Of a stretch of DNA of 64,000 bases, positions 35,801 to 46,975 are shown piece after piece; within the stretch, counting starts at the first letter, position 1, and each line of letters begins with the position of its first letter. The stretch lies in NCBI GenBank assembly GCA_947179155.2, contig OX359266.1, positions 19,740,598 through 19,804,597 of the forward strand, read 5' to 3'. Origin of the DNA: Hedera helix. Its lineage: Eukaryota; Streptophyta; Magnoliopsida; Apiales; Araliaceae. A program made the translations under genes and the position numbers. The notes under the pieces are model-generated. The model was given only the letters and a program-made list of their open reading frames with translations, ran no database searches and was not told the DNA's origin.

Positions 35801-35832
35801 TGTTACCTCTCGAGAGTTATGTTCCTCCGTTT
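32818..35832 (-). pseudogene. pol: pol of the minus-strand Tat element
   Basis: One frame with stops at 35805 (TAA), 34881 (TAA) and 34101 (TAA). The first one lies ahead of the RT. RT has WRMCVEYTDLNKACPKDYYP and the catalytic box VYVDDM near 35385. Gypsy RNase H lies near 34950-34650. A second, archaeal-type RNase H carries D-E-D-D in YVDGSCAGARNG, NIAEYEAL, YSDSQLV and ADALSKLA. Integrase has an HHCC finger (CHKCQ) and DDE residues in WGIDILGPL, LVSDNGLQF and ANGQVEVTNR. The dual RNase H is diagnostic of the Tat clade. All catalytic residues are still visible; only the stops inactivate it. Confidence 0.92.
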
Positions 35833-38196
35833 TTACTTTACGGGTCTGGAGTTCGGGTTGACGCTCAACTGGTGTACGGCCACAATTTTATCAATGCCTG
35901 GCACGTCAGCTGGGACCCATGCAAAGATGTCAGAATATTCCCGAAGAAGGGTGACCAACCGAGTTTTGGTTTCATCTTGAAGGTTTGTGCCAATCTGTAC
36001 AGTTTTTTGATCATCATCTGGAATTAATGGCACTTCAACCGTATTTTCGGCCGGTGTTGCTAGTGGTTCAGTACATCCCTCAGTGAAAGGTTCCAACTCG
36101 ATCTTCATGGTGGCTTTCTGTTTGCTATCACTGGTAGAGGATGTCTGAATGGTCTGCAAATAACATCTTCGAGAAAGATCCTGATCACCAACAGATTCCC
36201 CGATCCCATTTTTGGTTGGAAATTTCATTTTTAAATGCGGGATGGAGGTAATCGCTTTCAATGCTGATAGAGTCGTTCTTCCTAAGATGGCATTGTAATT
36301 GCTTTCCACTTGAACCACGTAAAAGCGGACCATGATAGAAGATTGTTTCGGGGCAGTCCCGAAGATCACAGGCAATTCAATCGTCCCTGCTATACAAACA
36401 TGATTATTTCCAAACCCGTATAAGGGGGACTCATTACAGATCTCCAGCTTCCTTCCCCCCAAGTCCAACCGATTGTATGCTTGGCTGTAGAGTACATCGA
36501 CTGAACTTCCATTGTCAACAAGCATTCTCTTCATATCCATGGTGCCGACCTGAGCCGTGATGACCAATGCATCCTGGTGAGGAGTAACCATCACCGATGG
36601 GTAATCATCATCGGAGAAAGTAATGGGGTCGGTCTTGATGCCCAGCGGTTTACCGGACACTTGATGGATTTCTCTGTCGAAGGCTTTTCTCTTTCTATTG
36701 GACAGAGCGGAGATTGATCCTCCGGAAATGACATCAACCACACCTCTTGCTTCAGTAATGGGTAGTGGTGGCTCGAGGCGATCGAAGGCTGATGGTCGGT
36801 AGGAGTCGGCGACATAATTGTCCAGGTTGCCATTCCGTACCTGCTTTTCTAGGAAGTCTTTGATATGGTAGCACTCCTCGGTATCATGCCCTTTGGCTTC
36901 ATGATAAGTGCAATATCTATCTCCTTCCTTTTGTCTTGCAAAAACCCGAATCTTCGGGGGCTTTTCATAGAAGGGTTTGTTTTTTATCGCTTTCACGATA
37001 TTGCTTTTGCTAGTGTTCAGGGGTGTGTAATCCTTGTCGGCACCCCTTCTATCCCTCGGGGGATCGTTCTTTTGTTGCCGATCCTTGTTTGAATCTCTTC
37101 GATCATTCCCCTTCTTTCCATTACCGTTGGATTTCTTTTCGGCACTAACGCCTCCAGGTCTCTCTGGTGAAAATCACCGGTATGTTTCGATGACCCCCGA
37201 AGATTGGCAAGAGCCTCTTCCAACTCTACGAACTTGTCCACCTCCTCGTAGGTCTCCAATAAATTTTTGGGAGCCTTCGAGATAAGCTCTTCAATTAACC
37301 TACTGGATTTATCAACATTTAAACCCATGGTCAAAAATTGGATTACCTGCTTCGGGTCAATCCCGTTGATTTCTAACACAGCCTCCCTAAATCTTTTGAT
37401 AAATTGCCGAAGAGTTTCATTCGGCCTCTGTTTTACTTGTAGGAGAGATGTCATCATTCGGGCTCGCCGCTTATTGCTACCGAAGCGGTTGTGGAATTGT
37501 TCCTGCAGCTCCTCCCATGATTTAATGGATCCGGATGGAAGGGAAATGACCCCACTCTCTGGCAGTTTTCTTCAGAGTGGATAAGAACAGATGGCACATT
37601 GCCACTGCATCATGACCATGAAAGTGCATGGCCTGTTCGAAGGAATATGTGTGATCATGCGGGTCTCCTGTTCCGTCGTACATCTCCAAGGTAGGGACCT
37701 TGCGACTTCCATCGATCTTGGCTTCTTCCAGATCTTTCAAGAATGGAGAGAATCGAGTTTTCTTGGACCCATAGTACTTATCCGAAGCCTTATTGGGGGA
37801 AGATTCTCCCGTGTGGCTCTCATGACTACATCGGTCTTCCCGAGCCTTCCTTATCGGTGATCTAGCTCGTTTCCTCAAATCTGCTGTCCAGATCGACTTG
37901 GAGTGAGCCGGTTCCTTCCCGCTTCTTCGGTTTCCTCCCCCTCGGATTTCCGTGCGATTATCATCCCGTCTGGTATGTCGATCTGAGCGGGAGGTCGAGC
38001 CTCTCTGGCTCAAAAGATCATTGTCTGCCTCGGTTAGTTCCTCATATTGTCTGTCGAGCTCCTTCTGCTGGAGGTCCAGAGCCTTCTTTCTGTCGAGGAT
38101 TATTTGGAGGCGGCGGTCTTTATCTGCCTCCGTCTCCTGGTGAGACCGGGAAAGAGGTGGTTGTCGCGGATGACTCTGCGACTGTGAAGTTTCCAT
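35833..38196 (-). pseudogene. gag-pro: gag-protease of the minus-strand Tat element
   Basis: Starts at ATG 38196 (METSQSQSHPRQ), 50 bases inside the LTR. Glutamate/arginine-rich N-terminus with a predicted coiled coil (KKALDLQQKELDRQYEEL). Gag core from KVPTLEMYDGTGDP through LPSGSIKSWEELQEQF to ETLRQFIKRFREAV. A C-x2-H-x4-H-x4-C knuckle (CTYHEAKGHDTEEC) lies near 36910. Protease VDNGSSVDVLY lies near 36510. Two single-base frameshifts, near 37550 and near 37175, cancel each other: the region between is in frame 2 and both flanks are in the same frame. The frame stops at TAA 35835 just before RT. Confidence 0.88.
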
Positions 38197-38227
38197 GTTA
38201 ATGATAGTTGATGGAAGTTTTACTAGG

Positions 38228-38245
38228 CCCTCCTTCTAGCGCCAA
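38228..38245 (-). other. Primer binding site of the minus-strand Tat element
   Basis: On minus, TTGGCGCTAGAAGGAGGG follows the CA of the LTR directly. It has the form of a PBS (complement of …CGCCA). I could not assign the tRNA with confidence. Confidence 0.65.
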
Positions 38246-38683
38246 TGTTGACGCCTGATTCTGTCGGGCAGTCCTGCTGGCCGTCCGGTAAGAATACCTG
38301 CACAAAAGTCCAAACGGCTTGGGCCGTTTTTGGACTCCTCCTGCACAAAAGTCCAAACGGCTTGGGCCGTTTTTGGACTCCTCCGGTGTGAGTGTTAGTG
38401 AAAGTCTCGAAAAAGTCAACAATGGAGGTTCGAGTATCTAGTATTGCAAAATAATGCGTTACCCGTCTCTCCATTATCAACTGAATATTTATACTGCATA
38501 CCTGAATAACGGTTACCTAGTGTAACGGTTTTGTCCATTACACTATGTAGTTATGATGTATGTCCAGTTTATCTTCCACCCACGTGCTGTAAGCCCAATA
38601 GGAAAGCTACCAGGCTGACGGTCTATTGGGCCTAGCCCAATGTGAATTCCCGGATCATGCCTAGTTAAATATACATCCTAACA
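38246..38683 (-). repeat. 5' LTR of the minus-strand Tat element
   Basis: 438 bp. It is 50 bp longer than its partner: a perfect 43-bp tandem duplication (38298-38340 and 38341-38383) plus a 7-bp GATGTAT insertion. G-box CACGTG near 38581. Confidence 0.92.
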
Positions 38684-38688
38684 TGAAT
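38684..38688. repeat. Target-site duplication TGAAT, right copy
   Basis: Matches 29171-29175. Confidence 0.9.
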
Positions 38689-39697
38689 CATCAAAGTATT
38701 ATTTATATTAGATGAATAGATGAATTATCATTATTAAATTTTTAATAGTTAAATAATATATTTTAGAAATAATAATTTCTTATATAGAAATTATCATACA
38801 CAATATTAATCTATTATTATTATAATTAATATATTAGTATAATAAAATATTAAACATATATATATAATACAATAATTTTATAATAAAACTCGTGATTTCC
38901 ACAAGATCGTGATCTAATTAAAAATAATAGTATATAAAATGACAGTAGTAATAGCTAGTTATCCCTTTCATCTGAACAAAATTCTAACTTCATTTAGCAA
39001 GGGATGCGGTCTACAGAAGTTGGGGGAAGTTGAAACCTTGCATCAACTTAGTGATAAATCTATTCTTTGTTGACACCTCACATAAGTTAGTGTGATAAAT
39101 ATATTCTCTTCTACTTTCTCTCTTACTTTCTTTTTTCTTTCTAGCCAAAAACCTTAACATGCGTCTTAAATTTGGAGATAGATCTTTTTTCTTTTACCCT
39201 TATTATCAAATAATAATTTTTTGTCCTTTGTTGTGAAGGTTATTTTTTCCTTTTGTGAAAGTTATTTTCTCCACAAGATGATCGATTGATTTCTCTTTTT
39301 TGAGAGAGTTTCATTATCATCTATTATGAGATTTTACTTTCTCATTATTGGAGATTATGTTTTTCGTTTGTGAGTATTTTCTCGATGCACATACGAATTG
39401 ATAAAGATAGATCATTCAGATTTAAATATGGTGATATGGTAACTTATTCTTTTATTATTTGTGTTAAAGAACAACTCAAATCTGCATATTCTATTATTAT
39501 TTTTGAAGTAAAATTATTTTTCAAAATCACTAGTTGTTACTATAATTGACCATTTTCTTGAGTATCTATTAGTTTGTTTGAAAGAATTGTAATATTCATT
39601 TTATTGTAATATTTTTTTTCATATTTTGTAATAGTTTATAATTTTAATATACTTCAGTCGATTAGACTGTTTAATTTCAAAAAAATAATCTTGAAAA

Positions 39698-39748
<51 letters not shown>

Positions 39749-41322
39749 TGTTTACGTCGACTTTTTTATTGTTAGTTACGTGAATAAGTATTAGTAGTAA
39801 CATTTTGAAGAAATATGTAATAAGTGGGATCCTTTTGTAATTTTATCAAGATAATTGATAATTTCAAAATCAAAAATGATAATCCACAAGTTTTCTCTCA
39901 CATGAATAGTAGATGGTCACACATTTATGTGAGAGAGACATTGTAAAAATATCAAATTTTAGTTGTAAAAATATTTAAAAAAAATTATCAAATCTCATAT
40001 ATTAATAAATTTTGCAATTGTAGTTCGGTACAAATTTATTGTTATGCACAATATTTAGAAAATCAGACTAGATCGGCGGTCCGACCGTGGTTCTATCGGC
40101 ACCAGTCGGCTTTTCCATCCGATTCACCCAGAAAACCGATTTAACAGTGATCCAGTCAAAAATCGGTTGATCACCGGTAAAAAACGGTTAGTTGAACTGA
40201 TTGACACGGTTTTCAAGTTTGTTTGTTTTTTTATTAAAATATTTTTATTAATATTATAACATTATTTTATTATATTTTAGCTTATAAAAAATTAAATATT
40301 TTAAAATTTTATTAATTATTAATAATATATTTTTTTATGTATTTATGATGTCAATGACTCAATAACGATTCGACTACTAGTTGGACTAGTAAGTCATCCA
40401 CTCGATAATTTTTTCTATTTGATGACATTTTTAAAAAATTGATTGTGCATATCAGGACTCAAAAACTAGGGTGACTATAATATAATGTTTCATTACTTTG
40501 ATACGGTTAAATGTGATTTTTTCTTTATTTGAATCTTCCAACTATATTAATGGTCTGATTGAAATGACGAGCACAAGGAGTAACGTAATCATGACGCTTT
40601 TTCATTAAATTCATAACTGAGTGTAATGTCCCGTTACGATTGTAATGCTACTGGAAAATATGATAATGTGTTCATTTTAAAATATAAGAGTAAATAATTT
40701 TTAATTTCATTACAAAAATATGCAAGTAAATGACTTTTAAACGCATAGATATATAACTGAGTGACTCGGTATTAAATAATTTTCTTAATTTCACATTTTA
40801 ATAAGTTAATTATATTTTCACACAAAGGGAATAATTATTTTTAATTCAACATCTTAGTGTTTATTTTGTATTATTTATTACATAAGCTCATTAACTCATA
40901 CAAAGTACGGGCGGTATAATAATAATTTTATTGTATTATTAAATAGATAACCATTAATTAAAATTTTGAAAAGATAATTGTAGTTATTAAAATAATAAAT
41001 ATTAAATTATATATTCTAGGTTACTTCGATCAATTATTAAGCTAAACATTTGAATTAAATGCATATTTATTTAATTATGATTATGAAAAAATAATTATTT
41101 TAAGTTTGTAAAAGAATTCTATGTAAATGTTTATATTGACAAATTTTACTTGAAATTTTAATTCAAATAGAAGTATGAAACTCAAATTCTAATAAATTTT
41201 AATTTAGTTATGACAATTGTTAATAATGAATGTAATATAAATTTTCAACTAATTTTACAGTTATTATGTTTTATAAAATTCACATATATTATTAATACAA
41301 TTATTTGTGTGATTTGGTAATG

Positions 41323-41369
<47 letters not shown>

Positions 41370-41877
41370 AAACCAAAAATAAAAATAACTTTTGAAGTTA
41401 CGTTTTCTATTAGAGATTGGTTAGGTTTCTTTTAAATACTTTACAAATTTAGATAGTATATATTTAATTATTATAAATTTTCATAATAGTTGTACTAATT
41501 TGAATAGGAAAAAAAATGATCTTCCTTTAGTCTATTCCTATTAGCAATATAAATATTTTTAAATTTGGATAATATTTAATTAATATAAATTTAGATAGTA
41601 TTTATGCTAATATGAATAGAAATTTTGAATTAAAAATTTATGAAACCAAAAATTAGTAAAATTAAACCAAATTTATGCTTTTAATTGTGTAGTTAATTAC
41701 AACTCACTTATCTTATTCCATTCTAGCACAACCAATTTTATAATATAATAACACATTACACACTTACATAAACAAATATGAACAAAAGAACCCAACGCAT
41801 GCACATTACTTTATCATTATATTACGATTTCATTACATTACAAAACTACAACATATTAGGTTATTATATATATATAT
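38689..41877. other. AT-rich spacer with (TA)n tracts
   Basis: No gene recognised. It includes (TA)n at 39701-39745 and 41326-41366. At 40060-40230 lies a short GC-richer block with repeated CGGTCCGACC, ACCGAT, ATCGGTT, CACCGGT and ACGGTT strings, which looks like a small repetitive element but which I cannot classify. Confidence 0.5.
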
Positions 41878-41886
41878 ATATATATA
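41878..41886. repeat. Possible MULE target duplication, left (ATATATATA)
   Basis: Nine bases before the left TIR match nine bases after the right TIR (52738-52746). MULEs make 9-bp duplications, but both lie in TA tracts, so the match is weak evidence. Confidence 0.45.
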
Positions 41887-42838
41887 GGGGATTGATTCAT
41901 CGCAAGCGTTTGCTATGGACACTATTCCAGCAAATGCATCTTGAACTATTGAAATAATGATATTAATGGATGAGATGAATGCCACCCGCTATCTAAGTTA
42001 GCGGGTGAAAAAAGAAATCTCAGTCAACCCGCTATCTTAGATTACAGATGGAGTGAAAAAAAAAAATTTTTTTTTTTAAACAAAGTTTTTAAAAAAAAAA
42101 AATTTCCTCCACCCGCTACCTATGTTGACGGGTGGAGATGAAATTTTTTTTTTTTTTGTGTTTAAACTAAGTTTTTTTGAACAAAAATAAAATAAAAAAT
42201 CCTCCCCCCGCCACCTATGTTGCAGGGTGGAGAGGAATTTTTTTTTTTTTTTAAACTAAGTTTTTTTAAATAAAAAAAATTTCCTCCACCCACTAACTAT
42301 GTTGCCTGGTGGAGAGGAAAAAAAAAAAAAAAATTGTTTAAACTAAGTTTTTAAAAAAAAAAAAAATTCTCCACCAGTACCTATGTTGCCGGGTGGAGAG
42401 GGGAAAAAAAATTTTTTGTTTAAACTAAGCTTTTTTAAAATAAAAAAAAATCTTCATCCGCTACCTATGTTGCCGGGTGGAGAGGAAATTTCTTTTTTTT
42501 TTTTTTGTTTAAACTAAGTTTTTAAAATAAAAAAAAATTTCTTCCACCCACTACCTATGTTACCGGGTGGAGAGGAAAATTTAATTTTGTATTTTTTTGC
42601 TTAAATTAAGTTTTTAAAAAATTAAAAAAAAAAAAAAAATTCCTCCACCCACTACCTATGTCGTCGGGTGGAGATGAATTTTTTTTTTTTAAACTAAGTT
42701 TTTAAAAAAAAAATTAAAAACTTGCCTGGTGGAGATGAAATTTTATTTTATTTTATTTTGTGTTTAAACTAACTTAAAAAAAAAAAAAAAAATTATCCTC
42801 CACCCGCTACCTATGTTGCCGGGTGGAGATGAAAAAAA
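41887..42838. repeat. Left TIR with tandem hairpin units
   Basis: About 950 bp. After the outer unique part, about eleven units of 60-100 bp follow. Each has CTCCACCCG-CTACCTATGTTGC-CGGGTGGAG or a variant, then a poly-A/T stretch and GTTTAAACTAAGTTT. The CTCCACCCG/CGGGTGGAG arms can pair as 9-bp stems. One unit near 42720 has lost its first half. Confidence 0.85.
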
Positions 42839-43576
42839 TCTCTTTTTTTTTCCAACTAAGCATGCACAACCCATAGAAAAAGTAGTCAAGATTTACAATA
42901 CATACAAAAGTACTCGGGAAGCACAACACAAACAAAAATCCAACAAAAGTACAAATGCACAAACAACAAGATAAAGTATGCACATAAGTGAGTACTTTTA
43001 TCTTTGGTCAAAAGTGATATTGTTTGTCAACTAGTCATTTTGTTTTCAAGTTGTCATTTACTAACCCGTGAACCAAAGCCAATGTCCATTTTCTTCCTCC
43101 TATTTCATCACTTGTTTGCTCTTTCTAAATTTTCATTCACTGTTTTTTGGTCATTATTTTGCCGCTGCTAGAGTGAAGGAAGAAGGAGAAAATTTCCCAA
43201 CATACAACACAACAACAAATTTTTACAAGTAAGTTTTATTTTAATCAAATGTAGCATTATAAAATATTTGCTACATTGAATTCTTTTATGAAATATATTT
43301 GAAAAAATTTATAAATTCCGTACAACAAATTATTAAACTAATTAGTACTATATAATATAATGTTTTTATATAGTGTTGTTGATTGACAAATTATTTGTGA
43401 AATTTATTTTTGAAAATATGATATCCATTCGTTAAAAAAATTATTATGGTAGTAGTGTATGGTGTTGTTGTTGTTATTATTAAATTATTTAGTACAATAT
43501 AGTATAATGGTAGTGTATGATGTTCTTGATTGGAAAACTATTTCTGAAATATAATTTTTTTTATTATAGGTCAACT
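42839..43576 (+). other. Leader of the PMD-ULP1 gene with a 5'-UTR intron
   Basis: A likely intron runs from ACAA|GTAAGT (43229) to TTATTATAG (43569), ending eight bases before ATG 43577. No other coding sequence. Inferred from splice-site match only. Confidence 0.5.
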
Positions 43577-46299
43577 ATGGATGATTGGAATGCTGGGCCA
43601 ATGGATAATACTGTACTTTTTGATCAAAATAATCATGTGTCTGAGGATATATGGGAGGGTCATGATAGGGGTAAATTAAACACAACCCAATCAACATCAC
43701 AAACATTTAATCAATGGGAATTGACTGATGCGCAAAAAAAATTACTTCGTAAGTGTGGGTTTGGTGTTTTTACCCATCCGACTATTATCACACTAACCGA
43801 TCGAAGTCTCGTGTCTGCCTTAGTTGAAAGATGGCGACCCGAGACAAACACGTTTCCTTTAAATTGTGGGGAAATTACAATTACAATGGAGGATGTTCAT
43901 TTTATACTTGGGTTGCCTGTATTGGGAGAACCATTAACTACTCCCCTTTTAGATAGACCCTTATTATATTTTAATGAATGTTTTGGGTCTGTCACTGTCT
44001 CTAAATATCAGTCAGTAAAAAAAAAATGGTATTTCCTTAGTTTGGCTGCAGGAAATTTTTGGTAAATGCCCTACAAATGCAACTAAGGAGGAGGTTGGGC
44101 GTCATACAAAGGCATACATCCTTTGGTTGTGTGGGGCTATATTATTTCCAACAAGGTCAAAGAATTGTGTGCACCCTCGGTATATGTATTTTATAGCTAA
44201 TATAAAAGATTATGTAACATATGCTTGGGGTGCGACTTTGTTGGGATACTTATACAAGGGACTGTATACAGCTAGTAGGAGATCTAGTAAGTTCCTAAAT
44301 GGTTATGTTTCATTATTACAAATTTGGGCGTACGAGCGATTAGTTATTGGAAGGCCAAACCTTAGGGAAAATTCTGATTTTTGGTTACCTAGGGCATGGG
44401 CATATTATCATCCAGGTAGAAGACTTAATCCCCATCATCATTTACAGTTCTATCGGGGGGAACTAAATAGGTAGCCTACGTGGGAGGTAGTGTGGCGGCC
44501 TTACGATAGGTGGGATGATAATATAAAGGACAACTATAATTTTGATGGGAGATTAGCGGGATCATCCCGTATCCCTTTAATTCACTTCGATATTGTTGAA
44601 TACCAAATGCCGGACAGGGTTATGAGACAGTTTGGATATTTACAAGGCATACCCTCTCCAACTGAAGATCACACCGAGCTGAGAAAGGCCAAGGAGCATA
44701 ACTTTGATGTTTATGATAATATGGTATTAAGGCGACCTTATATCAATCACTGGCATTTATATATGGATCATTTTCAGGGGCAAATTCAAGAGGCTCTAGA
44801 CACAATACCCATTGAGACATATATGAGGTGGTACAATAGAATTACACGTAGACGAATTCATAGGCCTCGACCCGAGAGAGATAAAGACAATTTATACGAG
44901 CCTCGGTCCGTATACAGTCAATATCATCTTATAAATATGGTGAGCATGTATCATTCATTTAAATTATTCAATATTTACTTTAAAATGTATTTATTTGACT
45001 TAAATTAGTTGTCAACTTACTAATATATACCTTTTGTTAATTACAGGTTGAGAGTGCGAAGTCCCTTCTTGACAAATGTTTTAAGTTCAAGATGTCTCTT
45101 CCATATATTCTCATGAAAGAGGGATGGGACCAACAGTATGCTATATATGACAGCGATGTCAGGGGCCAGAAAGAGTCACAGGCAAGATCAGAAGTACAAA
45201 AACCTTTATCGCCGCGAGATGTCTACATCTCTAGCCCCCAAGCTACTGATGTGCAAAATATTACAGTGCCCGATGTCTACATCCCTACCTCCCAAAATAG
45301 TGCACCACAACTTACGTGGAAGGAGGGTTTGTCAAATTTCATTGACTTGGAGGCTGAAGTGGCTATACTGGCTAAAGCAGGTATTCCCAATACTTCATAT
45401 GGAGATAAGGGGTCGCTAACAAAGTTACTGCGAGACTACAAAGTACAATGGATTAACGTAAATATGTTTAACCAGACTCCTCTAAATGCTGATATTTTTC
45501 CTATATCTCACCCTCAGCAGTTTTACACATTGCATCATGATGATTTCGTAAGTTTGTGCCCTACTAACTGGTTGTACGAACATGTAATGGATGCGTATAT
45601 AATACTTTTGCGGGATAGAGAGGAAAAATATCGAAGGGCAGGGATTAGAAGGTGGGCCCGATTTGGTTTTATGCCTTCCTTCTTTATGCATTTGGCTTTA
45701 AATGTTATGCCTATCAGAGATAACAATGAAGCAAAGAATTTCTGCAGCAACTACATTGAACACCTGTGGGCCCCCCATTGCATGAGTGTGATTATATTTT
45801 CATGCCTTTGTGTGTTCCGCGTAATCATCATTTTATTTTGTTAGTTTTCGCGGTGCAAGAATGGAAGATTAATCTCCTTGATCCGTTGTATAATGACACT
45901 CCTTACATGAAGTTGAGTACTATGTACAAAGAGTACATCGATGTAGCGGTAAGTTTAAAATGTGTTTTATTTTATGTCATATTTAATGTCAGTCTAACCG
46001 AGAAATTTTTGTAGGTCAAACTGATACCATACACATTGCGTCTGGGTAATCCAATGGGCAAGTGGCCGACGAAAGCCCCAAAACTCAACATTCTGACATA
46101 ACGACCGATGCAAGATAACAATTCCGATTGTGGAATTTTTATTTGCAGGTACGTGGACTACTATGAACGGGGCGATATTGACGTGCATCAACAGAAATGG
46201 TCGACAAAAGATGGTGTTTTTAGATATAGGATTTGTCATGAACTTCGTAAGTGTAAAGCGAGAGATGTACCTGCTAGTGTATTATTTTTGGATGCGTAA
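43577..46299 (+). pseudogene. PMD-ULP1 protease fusion gene of the MULE
   Basis: Coding exons 43577-44939, 45047-45948 and 46015-46299. The PMD part carries LVSALVERWRPETNTFPL, ITITMEDVHFILGLPV and SLLQIWAYERLVIGRPNL. A linker with a repeated DVYIS/DVYIP motif follows. The C-terminal part is a cysteine protease of the ULP1 (C48) family: CVPRNHHFILLVFA supplies His, NLLDPLY supplies Asp and NSDCGIFICRY supplies Cys, with Gln in MQDNN. Lesions: a frameshift in the A10 run 44017-44026, TAG 44472, a frameshift in the C6 run 45771-45776, and TAA 46099. Two of the four are in homopolymers and could be assembly errors. Family proteins cleave SUMO-type modifiers; whether this one did is unknown. Confidence 0.8.
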
Positions 46300-46501
46300 T
46301 TTTGTATATGGTTTGAAGTATTCAATCATTTTACCCATGTCATGGTATGCATGATGGTTTGTTTTAACACAAGAACATTTTATTTGACTTTACAATACAA
46401 TACAAGTACAAATAATTTGAAATCATTCACATATAAGTTGTACTCACTTTGAAAAAAGTTGTCCAATACATAAATGACATAAGTGAAAAATATTACAATT
46501 A
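46300..46501. other. Convergent 3' spacer of the MULE genes
   Basis: About 200 bp of AT-rich sequence between the PMD-ULP1 stop and the transposase C-terminal exon. No ORF. Confidence 0.5.
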
Positions 46502-46714
46502 TTATTTTTTAGGTTCGGGAATTCCTAAAACTATATAATGATTGCGCTTGTCATGGTTGGTTTCAAAGCCACATATGACACATTTTCTGTGAGGCTTACT
46601 ACTAACTATTTTCTCAAAAGCACTTTTGATTCTTGATTGTTTTTTTCGACCTTTTGTTTGAAAAGCAATTGGTGGCAATAATTCTGGGTCTTCCTTGTTA
46701 GTTCCCGGAGGCAC
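46502..46714 (-). pseudogene. C-terminal exon of the MULE transposase
   Basis: Reads PPGTNKEDPELLPP, then RIKSAFEKIVSSKPHRKCVI, then CGFETNHDKRN. This is the usual tail of FAR1/MULE transposases (lysine-rich, then a C-x2-C-x4-5-H knuckle). It is separated from the rest of the gene by the LTR insertion that starts five bases upstream. Confidence 0.7.
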
Positions 46715-46719
46715 ACAAG

Positions 46720-46929
46720 TGATCTAGAAGGGGGGGTGAATAGATCTCTTAAAAACTTTTTACTTAACTTCAAAAGTTTATTACCAATTAATTTATTTAA
46801 TCAAGATTTGTTTGCACAACGGAATATTAGTTTGAAAGCTCCCATTAAAGATTAGTAAAATTTCTCCTTTGAGTTAAGACTGTATTGAAGATAGTCAGTT
46901 GTCAAGTCAACCAGTTTTAGTAGTTATAG

Positions 46930-46975
<46 letters not shown>

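Larger units (their letters stand above)
29176..38683 (-). mobile_element. Tat-clade Ty3/gypsy retrotransposon, complete but decayed
   Basis: 9508 bp, with LTRs at both ends, perfect TGAAT target duplication, and gag-pol on minus with gypsy and archaeal-type RNase H domains. A spliced antisense gene on plus lies between pol and the 3' LTR. This is the layout of Retand-like Tat elements. LTRs differ by about 16 substitutions over 388 aligned bases plus two indels, so it is older than the Athila copy. Confidence 0.93.

Noticed and set aside
42000..42838. Tandem units with spacers considered as a CRISPR array
   Set aside because: Spacers are A/T homopolymers, the units are inverted at the other end of a MULE, and the genome is a plant's.
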